A stretch of DNA of 64,000 bases, taken from NCBI GenBank assembly GCA_016719575.1, contig JADJYV010000013.1, forward strand, positions 1,488,001 through 1,552,000, read 5' to 3'. Below are positions 53,798 through 62,950 of this stretch, one piece after another; positions within the stretch are counted from its first letter, which is position 1; the number at the start of each line of letters is the position of its first letter. The notes under the pieces are model-generated. The model searched no databases and was not told the origin of the DNA. It worked only from the letters and a program-made list of their open reading frames with translations. The translations under genes were made by a program, and so were the position numbers. The DNA is from Pseudobdellovibrionaceae bacterium (GTDB taxonomy: Bacteria; Bdellovibrionota; Bdellovibrionia; Bdellovibrionales; Bdellovibrionaceae).

Positions 53798-54790
53798 GTG
53801 AGGGCTTCTGTTATTATAAACCCTAGAGCTGGCGCGGTAAATGTCGAGAAACTACGCGATAAGATTTCAGAAGCGTTGTTTCGTTGTGATTTGCACTTTC
53901 ATATTGTCAAAGAAAGAAGCAAAGTAATTGCATTCATTTCAGATGAACTGAAAAATAATACCGACGCATTAGTTGTTTGTGGTGGCGACGGCACTATTAA
54001 CGAGACGATACAAATAATTATGAACATTAAACACTCAAAAAGAACTCCACCGCTGTGCCTCATTAGCTCTGGCACCGCCAACGACTTGAGTCACGAGCTA
54101 GGAATTCATCAGAAAATTAACGAGGCCGCAAGAGTCATTTTAAACGGCAAAGAAAAAATGATTGATGTTGTCGAGGCCGAGGCTGACGGGGTCAAAAAAT
54201 ACATGCTAACTAATGGTGGCTTCGGAATTCCTGCTGCTACTGCGGACAAGGCCAATCAACTCCGGGCATTTTTACAAAAGCAATCGCAGGATTCAGAAAT
54301 AAGCCCCTACATACGAATTGTTTCTGATTACTCACATCGTTTCGTTAAAAAAATGGGATCCGAAGTCTATTCGACACTTTTGCTGCAATCGTTGCTTAAC
54401 TGGGATTCTAAAAATTGGGATGTAGAAATCGAATTCGAAGATGGCTCAAAGAGAATATCTCACTCGCCGTTCTTATTGATAAATAATCAGCCCTTTTTGG
54501 GCCAAAAGTATTTGATAGCTCCCTTTACCAAAAACTCTGATGGCACAATCAATTTAACGATTATCGAATCAAGACACTTAGCCACCCACATCTTAAGCGT
54601 GCTTAAAGTTTTACGTGGCACCTTGAGAGAGAGCGAGCTCGTTAGCGTTATTGAAACAACTTCATTCATAGTGCGCTCTTTAAATAGCAAAAGACCCTTA
54701 ACCTTTTTTGGCGATGGCGAAATTCTATTTAGAGATGTAAGCGAAATAAAATTTAAATGTCATCATCAAAAACTCTCAGTGATGATCTAG
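53798..54790 (+). CDS. Diacylglycerol kinase-like lipid kinase (DagK/YegS type)
   Basis: 330 residues from GTG 53798, one base after the previous stop. Motifs are INPRAGAV at the N terminus, VCGGDGTINETIQ, SSGTANDLSHELGI and FFGDGEILFRD at the C terminus, all typical of the DAGK catalytic family. It would phosphorylate a lipid alcohol such as diacylglycerol or a long-chain base. Its place in the run supports a lipid substrate. Confidence 0.85.
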   Translation: MRASVIINPRAGAVNVEKLRDKISEALFRCDLHFHIVKERSKVIAFISDELKNNTDALVVCGGDGTINETIQIIMNIKHSKRTPPLCLISSGTANDLSHELGIHQKINEAARVILNGKEKMIDVVEAEADGVKKYMLTNGGFGIPAATADKANQLRAFLQKQSQDSEISPYIRIVSDYSHRFVKKMGSEVYSTLLLQSLLNWDSKNWDVEIEFEDGSKRISHSPFLLINNQPFLGQKYLIAPFTKNSDGTINLTIIESRHLATHILSVLKVLRGTLRESELVSVIETTSFIVRSLNSKRPLTFFGDGEILFRDVSEIKFKCHHQKLSVMI

Positions 54791-54805
54791 TTTAATAGGT
54801 GAATA

Positions 54806-55831
54806 ATGCAAAATAAAAAAATCAAGGTTTTCATGACTGGCGGCACGGGCTTTTTAGGAAAGAAAGTCGCACACATATTGAACAACGATGAACGCGTCGA
54901 TTTACAAGTTTTGTCTAGATCAAAAAATACTAAGTGGACCGGCAACCTTACTCTTTGGAACGCTGGACTTGATCTAAAAGAACTTAAAAAAGAAAAGTTT
55001 GACGTTTTTTTGCATTTAGCTGGATTGTATGATTTAGATGCCCAATACCGAGATATTATTATTAACAACGTGTTCGGTACGAACACGGCACTCAAGTTAA
55101 CACAGGAACTTGAAATTCCACTTTTCATAAATGCCAGTTCTGTGGCCGCCGCTTCGAATATGAGTGGCCCCGTCAGCCCCTATGATAGCAATTTAATTAG
55201 CCCTTTTCCTGATCCCTATTCCGAGGGAAAAGCTCTGACCGAAGTACAGATACGAAATTGGCCTAACAAGAGCGTCAAAAAAGTAAACTTAAGACTCGGC
55301 ATTTTAATTGGCGACTCTAAGACCGGCACGATTGAAAGAATTGATGGCCCATATAAAGCACTTCGTGGGTTTGAGAAAATTAAAAAGTATATCGAAAGCT
55401 GGCCGGGTGGATTTTTTCTTCCTGGCAATGAAAACGTAAGTTTGCCTTTTGTCCCTGTAGATATTGCCGCTTCTGCGATAGTTAGCATGATGAATGTTGG
55501 TTTAAATAATTTGCAGCCTAACTACTTTAGTTACCACATTACACCAGAAAAGGGTGTTCGTTTGCGTGATTTTTATAATTCAATTATGCATCATCTTTCA
55601 TTTAGCAAGTGTGAATATACGCTTGTTAAAGAACTGCCCAAAGAATTAACCGCAACTCTAGCCAGCAAGCTGTTTGAGTTTCCTAAAGAGCAGCTAAGAT
55701 ATGCATTAAATTTGCCTGACTACAGTTCTATAGAAACAACTCAAGTTCTTGGCGAAGATTGGTGTCCCGAGTTTTCTAACTATGAAAGTATCTTTTGGAG
55801 TGGCTATGAAAAATTCATTTCGAATAGCTGA
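54806..55831 (+). CDS. Thioester-reductase-like SDR (NAD(P)-dependent)
   Basis: 341 residues. Rossmann motif TGGTGFLGKKVA, active-site region INASSVAAASNMSGPVSPYD, then YSEGKALTE (the YxxxK pair), and IGDSKTGTIERIDGPYKALR. The last block is typical of the NAD_binding_4/thioester-reductase branch, which releases fatty thioesters as aldehydes or alcohols. It could also be an OleD-like reductase. It overlaps the next gene by 26 bases. Confidence 0.75.
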   Translation: MQNKKIKVFMTGGTGFLGKKVAHILNNDERVDLQVLSRSKNTKWTGNLTLWNAGLDLKELKKEKFDVFLHLAGLYDLDAQYRDIIINNVFGTNTALKLTQELEIPLFINASSVAAASNMSGPVSPYDSNLISPFPDPYSEGKALTEVQIRNWPNKSVKKVNLRLGILIGDSKTGTIERIDGPYKALRGFEKIKKYIESWPGGFFLPGNENVSLPFVPVDIAASAIVSMMNVGLNNLQPNYFSYHITPEKGVRLRDFYNSIMHHLSFSKCEYTLVKELPKELTATLASKLFEFPKEQLRYALNLPDYSSIETTQVLGEDWCPEFSNYESIFWSGYEKFISNS

Positions 55832-57941
55832 AATCAGCTTCGGATATTCCCATTGGGATTATGCCAGTCATTTTGAATTTGAATCCTGCAATTTTGAAGT
55901 GCAAAGGTTTGGCGCTAACTTTTCTGTTACTGCCATGAAGGCATTGATAAAAAGTCTTCACAATGAAGTAGATGCCTTTGCGCTGAGCTCTTTGCCTCCA
56001 TCCCTTTGTTTGCACAACAAAAGTTTTATTCATCGTCAATATTTTGAAATTATGGACACGCCGACATCTGTCCCCTTGTGCGATGGAACTGGCTTAAAAG
56101 AAATAATTACAATCGAGACGATCACCAACCTTATTAACTCAAAGGTCATTAATCCAAAATCTGGCTTCTATTTTCCTGTAGCATTGATGAACGCAGACAT
56201 CGAGGAATATATACGGCACATAGAAGGAAGTCGACTATTCTTTGGCGATGTGTATGCAATAACTGGGATGCCTGTCATTGTTCGCCCCTTTTTGGGACTG
56301 ATGAGTGTTGCGCAAGCCTCATTAAATTTTGCCACTTTGAAGTCTATGAAAGGTCAATCCGCCTCATTTGAAAGTTCTTTACAGGAAATGGGAAAAGACT
56401 ACGTTGTGAAGCAGTTAAGATCCTGCACCTACGTTATTGGCGATTTACCGATCATTGATTATTTTCATCGCGACAGTAATGTCTTTAAAAATAAGGAACT
56501 TATAACGTGGACTAAACATGAGGCTCTCGAAGAGAAAATTGCGTCTTTTGGATTTAGTAAAATACATCAACTTATGCCCACGAAATATAGCTTCACGCCA
56601 TATCTAAACTTCGCCGTGCTCGAAGCGGTTCTAAGATTAGTAAATCAAAAGTCTTCTTCCTTAAGTTTTGAGGAGTGGCAACAACTCCTTGGCGCGCCAA
56701 ACCAAGTGATGCATGAAGTTCGCAAATACGGACTAAAAAGAAAACTCTCGACGCAAGTTAAGATGACCAGAAAATATCACAGTCTTAAAGATTCCCTGTT
56801 GAACGATAAAACTCCTGATTTTGCCTTTGTAGTTCATGCCTTGTCACATAAAGACTTCCAAAGGATCCCGGTCGTCGGGAGTCTAATTAAACAACTCCCA
56901 TCGGAGTGGAGCGACAGTTTCGATAAACAAGTCGCAAAGTTGCCTCCAATTTCTTATGGCCGGATAAATAGCATTGTTTCAAGTGCAAACGGAAAAGAGG
57001 TCAATGGAATTATTTATGCACTTTTGGCAACACCAAGGGTTCTAAAAGACAGCGATCCAGAAGCTGTTTATAATCAGATTCATCGATGCTGCGTTGATGC
57101 CGCCGAACGCGGCGCCAAAATAATCGGCTTAGGAGCTTACACAAAGGTTGTCGGTGATTCAGGCGTAACTATCAATAAAAACTCTCCGTTGCCAGTAACT
57201 ACGGGGAATAGTTTAAGCGCATCAGCAACACTTTGGGCTTTGTATGATGTGGTACAAAAAATGAAGCTGTTAAAAAAAAGTAGTACGACCGGTTTAGTTC
57301 AGGGTTCTGCAATGATCATCGGCGCAACGGGTTCCATTGGCAAAGTGTCGGCAAAACTTTTAGCTCTCGTATTTGAAAAATTAATAATCGTCGCGCCAAG
57401 ATTAGAAAGACTAGAACAGTTAAAATCCGAATTAGAAAAAGTAAATCCTCGATGTGAAATTCTCGTTTCCACGGATGCCAATCACTTTGCTGGAATTTCG
57501 GACGTGTTAGTCACAGCAACCTCCTCCGTTGATCAAAAAATTATTGATGTTATGCAGTTGAAGCCGGGATGCGTAGTTTGTGATTGTTCTAGGCCCTTGG
57601 ATTTCTCAAAAGAAGACGCCCGCAAAAGACCCGACGTGTTAATTATTGAATCTGGCGAATTGATACTCCCGGGCGCATACAATCTGACCTGCGATATTGG
57701 TTTGCCCAAAAATGTTGTCTATGCGTGCTTGGCAGAGACAGCCGTTTTAGCTATGGAAGAAAGATACGAAAGTTTCACTTTGGGCCGAGATATAGATTGG
57801 ATGAAAGTTAAAGAAATCTATAAGATGTCTCAAAAGCACGGAGTCAAGCTTGCTAGTATATACGGGCATTTGGGAGATATCTCAGAAAAGGAGATCCTGC
57901 TTACGCGAGAGCTTGCCTTGACCCGGCGAAAAAATGGCTAG
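55806..57941 (+). CDS. Fatty acyl-ACP reductase fused to quinate-dehydrogenase-like N-terminal domain
   Basis: 711 residues from ATG 55806, with GGAG six bases upstream. Residues about 1-330 follow the pattern of proteins annotated quinate 5-dehydrogenase (EVDAFALSSLPPSL, VPLCDGTGLKE, VIGDLPIID). Residues about 370-711 match cyanobacterial acyl-ACP reductase: LGAYTKVV, VTTGNSLSASATLWA, Rossmann GATGSIGK and YACLAETAVLAMEE, in which Cys641 aligns with the catalytic Cys of that enzyme. It would make a fatty aldehyde from acyl-ACP or acyl-CoA with NADPH. No aldehyde-deformylating oxygenase gene is near. Confidence 0.7.
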   Translation: MKNSFRIAEISFGYSHWDYASHFEFESCNFEVQRFGANFSVTAMKALIKSLHNEVDAFALSSLPPSLCLHNKSFIHRQYFEIMDTPTSVPLCDGTGLKEIITIETITNLINSKVINPKSGFYFPVALMNADIEEYIRHIEGSRLFFGDVYAITGMPVIVRPFLGLMSVAQASLNFATLKSMKGQSASFESSLQEMGKDYVVKQLRSCTYVIGDLPIIDYFHRDSNVFKNKELITWTKHEALEEKIASFGFSKIHQLMPTKYSFTPYLNFAVLEAVLRLVNQKSSSLSFEEWQQLLGAPNQVMHEVRKYGLKRKLSTQVKMTRKYHSLKDSLLNDKTPDFAFVVHALSHKDFQRIPVVGSLIKQLPSEWSDSFDKQVAKLPPISYGRINSIVSSANGKEVNGIIYALLATPRVLKDSDPEAVYNQIHRCCVDAAERGAKIIGLGAYTKVVGDSGVTINKNSPLPVTTGNSLSASATLWALYDVVQKMKLLKKSSTTGLVQGSAMIIGATGSIGKVSAKLLALVFEKLIIVAPRLERLEQLKSELEKVNPRCEILVSTDANHFAGISDVLVTATSSVDQKIIDVMQLKPGCVVCDCSRPLDFSKEDARKRPDVLIIESGELILPGAYNLTCDIGLPKNVVYACLAETAVLAMEERYESFTLGRDIDWMKVKEIYKMSQKHGVKLASIYGHLGDISEKEILLTRELALTRRKNG

Positions 57942-58046
57942 CTATGGTCCAAAGTCCTCATTTTGAACTTTTCTCTACTCGACTGGCAGTTGCCTGAAAA
58001 AAATTTATTTCTGGACGTGTAGTTGCTGAAATTGTAGCGTTGAAGA

Positions 58047-58736
58047 GTGGACAATTTACTATACGAAGCAAAAGACTTACAATACTCATATTCTTGGAAT
58101 CAAAAAAAGGTTCCGGTTTTAAATCACTTAAATTTCTCTATCAAGAAAGAAAGCTTTTGTTGTTTTGTTGGGCCCAGCGGAACTGGAAAAACAACTTTGC
58201 TAAATATTCTTGGATTAATCGAAAACCCGACAAATGGAAAACTTCTTTTTTGTGGGCAAGACGTCTTTCAAAATAGCGAGCGACAAAAAGAAAAGTTACG
58301 TCTAGAAAAAGTAGGATTTATTTTTCAATCGTTCTATTTGATTCCCACATTAACAGTTTTAGAAAACACCATCTATTTTCTTCCATCACTTGGGTATTCA
58401 AATCAAGAAGCCGAACGCGCGGGAAAAGAAGTTTTAGACCTTATGGGCTTGAGCGAACATCTCTCGAAAAAGCCATTAGAGCTCTCTGGTGGCCAAAGAC
58501 AGCGTGTCGCGATTGCGCGGGCGTTTGCGAAAAAACCACTCGTGATATTGGCTGATGAACCTACGGCTAATTTAGACTCTGATACGTCAGAGAAAATAAT
58601 TCGTGCCTTTAAAGATCTTCAGAGAAATGAAAAAACGAGTTTTATATTTTCGACACATGACCAACATCTAATGTCCTATGCCAGAGAAATATTTCACTTA
58701 AAAGATGGTGCAATAACAAAAAAGGACATCTTATGA
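58047..58736 (+). CDS. LolD-like ABC transporter ATPase
   Basis: 229 residues from GTG 58047. Walker A is GPSGTGKTT at about 40, then Q-loop FQSFYLIPTLTVLENTIYF, signature LSGGQRQRVAIARAF, Walker B VILADEPTANLD and H-loop STHDQHL. The sequence is of the MacB/LolD type that pairs with FtsX-like permeases. It follows a 106-base gap, so an internal promoter is possible. It is coupled to the permease by an ATGA overlap. Confidence 0.85.
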   Translation: MDNLLYEAKDLQYSYSWNQKKVPVLNHLNFSIKKESFCCFVGPSGTGKTTLLNILGLIENPTNGKLLFCGQDVFQNSERQKEKLRLEKVGFIFQSFYLIPTLTVLENTIYFLPSLGYSNQEAERAGKEVLDLMGLSEHLSKKPLELSGGQRQRVAIARAFAKKPLVILADEPTANLDSDTSEKIIRAFKDLQRNEKTSFIFSTHDQHLMSYAREIFHLKDGAITKKDIL

Positions 58737-59938
58737 ACCCTCTTAAACTCGCCTGGCGAAATTTGTTCCGAAATGTCCGAAGAACCCTTGCAAGTTTATT
58801 CACGGTTGCGCTGGGCTCTGGAGGTTTGTTAATTTATCAGGGATTTAATACTGGCATAATGAACCAGTATCGCGAAAATACAATCCACGGGTACTATGGA
58901 TATGGAGAGATCTATCCCGAAAATTACTATAATATAGTGAAAGAAATGCCGTGGAAATTTTGGCTAGAAGACGAGGTCAGGATTGAAAATGAGCTAAAAA
59001 AGATTCCTGAAATTGTAGAGCTCTTCCCACGCGTGTCGTTATATGCCTTTTTAGTTAAGGGGGATATCAACCTTGGTGGAAAGGGCGAAGGAATATTAGC
59101 AGAACGAGAGAATAAGTTTTTCAACCAAATGAATTTTATCTCTGGCAACGAAATCAAAAATGAGGATGATATAATACTAGGCAAGGGTCTCGCCGAATCA
59201 CTCGGAGCTAAGATTGGCGACACTGTAACAGTGCTAGTTCAAACAATTAATGGGCAACTGAACGGTGCTGATTATGTCGTAGCCGGTATATTTCATATGG
59301 GTAAAAAAATCATTGATGATACCTTTTTCAGAGTTCCTCTAAAATCTGCTCAAAAGCTACTTAACACAAATCGAGTAGAAAAAATTTCACTCTCAACTAC
59401 TGGAGTGACCAGCTGGCCTACCATTGAAAAGAAAATACGAAGCGCTAATTTGGGTCTTGATCCAATACCTTTTGACGTCTTAGATAAATCATACTACCAA
59501 AATTCAGTAGATTTTTTAGAAGCACAATTTTCTTTCGTAAGAATGATTATTCTAATTATCGTAGCCCTTGGTATTTTTAATACAATCGCCGTCTCGCTTC
59601 TTGAGCGCTCAGGTGAAATTGGAGCTTTGCGGGCTAATGGCGAAAGCAGATCTCGTCTATTTCAAATTCTATTCATAGAAAATTTAATACTCGGCTGCAT
59701 AGGGGGAATAGCTGGAATCACCTTGGCTGTTGCTTTTGAAAAGACATTATTATCCCATGGCATTCCAATGCCTCCAGGGCCAGGAATCACTAGACAGTTT
59801 TTGATCTTTCTTGAAATTCAACCTTATCATTATCTTCATGCACTGATACTGCCCGCATTAACAGCTGGAATTTCTAGTTTATGGCCAATATCTAAAATAA
59901 TGAAAAAATCAATTCCTGAACTATTAAGATCAACTTAA
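58733..59938 (+). CDS. LolC/E- or MacB-like ABC permease (FtsX domain)
   Basis: 401 residues. N-terminal membrane helix (RTLASLFTVALGSGGLLIYQG), a large periplasmic domain (about 50-265), then three helices (MIILIIVALGIFNTIAVSLL, ENLILGCIGGIAGITLAVAF and a C-terminal one) of the FtsX type, with the LLERSGEIGALRANG motif shared by LolC/E and MacB permeases. With the ATPase it would extract lipids or lipid-like molecules from the inner membrane and hand them to the LolA-like protein that follows. Confidence 0.8.
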   Translation: MNPLKLAWRNLFRNVRRTLASLFTVALGSGGLLIYQGFNTGIMNQYRENTIHGYYGYGEIYPENYYNIVKEMPWKFWLEDEVRIENELKKIPEIVELFPRVSLYAFLVKGDINLGGKGEGILAERENKFFNQMNFISGNEIKNEDDIILGKGLAESLGAKIGDTVTVLVQTINGQLNGADYVVAGIFHMGKKIIDDTFFRVPLKSAQKLLNTNRVEKISLSTTGVTSWPTIEKKIRSANLGLDPIPFDVLDKSYYQNSVDFLEAQFSFVRMIILIIVALGIFNTIAVSLLERSGEIGALRANGESRSRLFQILFIENLILGCIGGIAGITLAVAFEKTLLSHGIPMPPGPGITRQFLIFLEIQPYHYLHALILPALTAGISSLWPISKIMKKSIPELLRST

Positions 59939-59947
59939 GGAAGAATA

Positions 59948-60643
59948 ATGAACTCTTTGATTATGATTAGTATTCTGCTCTTCTCAACCCTTGCTCTAGC
60001 GGACAAAGCCCAAGATCTTATTAAGCGAGCTGATGAAATTAGAAATCCGTCTGAATCTTATGAAATGTTAATTGAAGTTACAAACGATGATAATGCGTCC
60101 GAGTTTGAGGTCTTTCTTAAAGGACAAGATCGAACCATTATTGTAACTAAATCCCCTGCGCAGGATCGGGGGAGAAACATGTTAATGTTAGATCGAGATT
60201 TTCATGCCTATGTGCCGAATTTAAAGAGATCTATTCGGCTCTCGCTATCGCAAAAACTATCTGGTCAAGTCGCAAATGGTGATATTTCGAGAACACGATG
60301 GTATGGTGATTATTTACCTAAAATAGAATCCGAAACTGCAAATGAAATTCAATTATTGCTGGAAGGAAAAAAAGAAAACCTAACCTATGCTTGGATTAGA
60401 TTGTGGATAGAAAAAGCTACCGGAAGACCTCTCAGGACTGAGTATTTAGCCTTAAATGGAAAAACAGTCTTAAAAAAAGCTTATTTTGAAAACTACAAAA
60501 CTCTTTCGGGGGCGCAGCGCCCATCTCAGATTAGAATTGAGGACAAAGCCAATAAATCATCAATTATAACCATTAAGAAAATGGCAAAAAAAGATTTCGA
60601 TGATGCCTTTTTCTCAATTCGAAAAATTGAATCTCTCAAGTAG
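59948..60643 (+). CDS. LolA-like outer-membrane lipoprotein-sorting protein
   Basis: 231 residues with a signal peptide (LIMISILLFSTLALA). The body matches LolA-like proteins of the PF17131 type: GRNMLMLDRDFHAYVPNLKR, SGQVANGDISRTRWYGDYLP. These half-barrel proteins carry hydrophobic molecules across the periplasm. Transport of lipoproteins by LolA proper is known; this subfamily is mostly found beside ABC permeases of unknown cargo. Confidence 0.75.
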   Translation: MNSLIMISILLFSTLALADKAQDLIKRADEIRNPSESYEMLIEVTNDDNASEFEVFLKGQDRTIIVTKSPAQDRGRNMLMLDRDFHAYVPNLKRSIRLSLSQKLSGQVANGDISRTRWYGDYLPKIESETANEIQLLLEGKKENLTYAWIRLWIEKATGRPLRTEYLALNGKTVLKKAYFENYKTLSGAQRPSQIRIEDKANKSSIITIKKMAKKDFDDAFFSIRKIESLK

Positions 60644-60646
60644 TTG

Positions 60647-61717
60647 ATGAAGTTTTCGATTCTATTTTTTCTTATAATTGCCTTTAATCTTCCAGCCAAA
60701 GCTAGTTTGGTGTTAAATCCGAAATACGACTTGGTCGGGAATAGGTATACATATTGGAATCGTTTTATATTGTCATCTCAAGCGGATTTTACAGCTAAAT
60801 CCTTCAGATTTTACACGGATATCTTTGGAGAATATAACATTAATGCAGTTGAAGATTACTCTTGGAGAACCGTCGAATCAAAGGGGTTCCTCCAGGAGTT
60901 GTATTTAGAGTATTCGACAGACTCTCTTTATCTAAAACTCGGAAGACAGGCACAACGTTGGAGCGATTCCTGGGTGCTACCGTCACTAGATATTTGGACG
61001 GCTAGAAAGTATGAGCGCTTGTTTATTGATCCTCTTGCATTTCAACTTAGTCATTCAACTGGTGCAACATTAAGTATTACCAAATCTCATTGGCAATTGG
61101 ATCTTGTTGCATTTAAAGACGTCGCAGAAAACACACTTCCTGTTTTATTACCACAGGTAAAAGACGAGCGAGAGACACTCAATCCAGGTGCTAGATTTAA
61201 ATTTGACCTCTACGGACTTCAGAATAGTTTCGTTGTCGCCAGGGCATTGAAGAAAAATCTGGTTGGTTATGGCGTTAATTATGCTTTCGAAAGTTGGGTT
61301 CCTAAATTCGAAATCGGCCATAAAGAGAATGAGCAAGTTTCCCCGCAAATTCGACGTGAGAATTCAGGATTTGCCAGCGTCGGTGCGGATATCTTCGTTG
61401 ATCGCCTTATGATATCCCCGCAGTTTGTAGTCTTTAATGATGATACTGATTTGGAAAATAACACCCAAGGACTGCATTATTTATCACTTCTCTACACAAA
61501 TGGAGCTCATGAAATTCAGTTCATGGAGTTTACAAATACTTTTTACAAAGATCAATTTTATAGCGCTAAATACACAATCACACTAAAAAGAAGCTATTCG
61601 ATTGGCGTGTTTTATCAATACTATGACGGAGGAATTGGTACTTTAACAAAGTTTGTGAATGATTATACAAATGGCAATTTGTTCGGATTGCAACTTAACC
61701 TATTTACCGAAATTTAA
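60647..61717 (+). CDS. Predicted outer-membrane beta-barrel protein
   Basis: About 356 residues; ATG 60647 follows an in-frame TTG at 60644. A signal peptide (FSILFFLIIAFNLPAKA) is followed by alternating aromatic/hydrophobic strands throughout (RFYTDIFGEYNIN, LYLEYSTDSLYLKLGRQ, HYLSLLYTNGAHEIQF). Strand repetition and lack of helices suggest a 16-strand-class barrel. It follows the LolA-like gene closely, so it may receive its cargo. The final residue is not aromatic in the usual OmpA-type way (NLFTEI). Confidence 0.6.
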   Translation: MKFSILFFLIIAFNLPAKASLVLNPKYDLVGNRYTYWNRFILSSQADFTAKSFRFYTDIFGEYNINAVEDYSWRTVESKGFLQELYLEYSTDSLYLKLGRQAQRWSDSWVLPSLDIWTARKYERLFIDPLAFQLSHSTGATLSITKSHWQLDLVAFKDVAENTLPVLLPQVKDERETLNPGARFKFDLYGLQNSFVVARALKKNLVGYGVNYAFESWVPKFEIGHKENEQVSPQIRRENSGFASVGADIFVDRLMISPQFVVFNDDTDLENNTQGLHYLSLLYTNGAHEIQFMEFTNTFYKDQFYSAKYTITLKRSYSIGVFYQYYDGGIGTLTKFVNDYTNGNLFGLQLNLFTEI

Positions 61718-61732
61718 AAAAGAGAGAGCAAT

Positions 61733-62830
61733 ATGACGACGGAATATTTTTCAAACCTGAATTACACTTTAGCCAATGAAGATACCTACATAGAGTATGC
61801 TTTGCTACCTATGGGTGCGAAGCGAGCCTTCAGCATTGCGGGATCTGGTGCCCGGTGTTTACCGTTGTTAGCAAAAAATCCAGAAGTTCTTGATATCATC
61901 GATATGAGCCAAGAGCAAATTTATCTCTGTGAATTACGTTACGAATCACTGCGGCAGCTGCCAGAGGAGGAATGGCTCTTTTTCATGGGCTATCGAGGCG
62001 CCTTGCAAAGTCGAAATCCTCATGGAGATAGCCGCCTGGAAATATTTGAAAAGTTGAGGCTTTCGACAGAAGTTAAAGATTTTTGGGCCAATAGAAAAAA
62101 CAGTTGGATACCAAGGGGTTTTATTTTACTGGGAAAATGGGAATCACATTTTCAAAAACTGGGAAAAATTTTTAGAGACTACTTGCAGTGCGATTTTTCT
62201 GGAATTTTCAAAGCGCAAAATTTATCAGAACAAATTGAGCTTTATGAAAGCCAGTGGCCAAAGGTTCGATGGAATTCATTCATGCGGATTCTTGCCAGCG
62301 AATATGTCTTCAATAAGTTCTTATATAAAGGTCATTTCAGTGGAAAAGAAGAGCACAGAACTGAGCAACGACCTCCCTATAGATTTATTATCGAAGAGTT
62401 TGGTAGAATATTTAGAACCCAATTGGTTCGAAAAAACTATTTTATGCAAATTTTGTTTCTTGGTGAGATTCGATACGAAGAAGGCTTGCCTCTAGAAGCG
62501 CAAAGCGAAATTATTCAAAAGATCAAGAACTCTAAAACCAAACTAAATTACCATGTAGGTAATCTTTTGGATCTGCTTCCTAAAAATGCTTATGATTTTA
62601 TTTCATTATCAGACACCATTTCATATCTATCCGATCAAGAGGCGAATGAAATCTTGCAGAGGTTGAGTGCCGACACCGCCAGTGGCTCTCAGGTGGTCAT
62701 TCGTTCATTTATGAGAAGTCCCCAAAAAATTAATACTCAAAATTGGACGAGGTTAGAAGATAAAGAAAAATGGGCTCATCAGTTGGATGGAACCGGCGTT
62801 TACGAGTTTCATATCTTTAAAAAGACGTAA
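61733..62830 (+). CDS. BtaA-like (DUF3419) aminocarboxypropyl transferase
   Basis: 365 residues. The N terminus NLNYTLANEDTYIEYALLP, the block FSIAGSGARCLPLLAKNPEVLDIIDMSQEQIYLCELRYES and the end YDFISLSDTISYLSDQEANEIL match the DUF3419 family. Its best known member, BtaA, moves the 3-amino-3-carboxypropyl group of S-adenosylmethionine to diacylglycerol to make betaine lipids. No BtaB methyltransferase is seen here, so the product may be unmethylated or different. It is the last gene of the run. Confidence 0.75.
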   Translation: MTTEYFSNLNYTLANEDTYIEYALLPMGAKRAFSIAGSGARCLPLLAKNPEVLDIIDMSQEQIYLCELRYESLRQLPEEEWLFFMGYRGALQSRNPHGDSRLEIFEKLRLSTEVKDFWANRKNSWIPRGFILLGKWESHFQKLGKIFRDYLQCDFSGIFKAQNLSEQIELYESQWPKVRWNSFMRILASEYVFNKFLYKGHFSGKEEHRTEQRPPYRFIIEEFGRIFRTQLVRKNYFMQILFLGEIRYEEGLPLEAQSEIIQKIKNSKTKLNYHVGNLLDLLPKNAYDFISLSDTISYLSDQEANEILQRLSADTASGSQVVIRSFMRSPQKINTQNWTRLEDKEKWAHQLDGTGVYEFHIFKKT

Positions 62831-62950
62831 TTACCAGTACAGTTGCCGCTAAGCATCCCACAGAACAGAGTTTGCTTCTGGCGGCCACGCGCGTTAGATG
62901 TTAGTTCTATTTTCGATACGCTAAAAAGAATATTTAAATCGGAGGCGACC

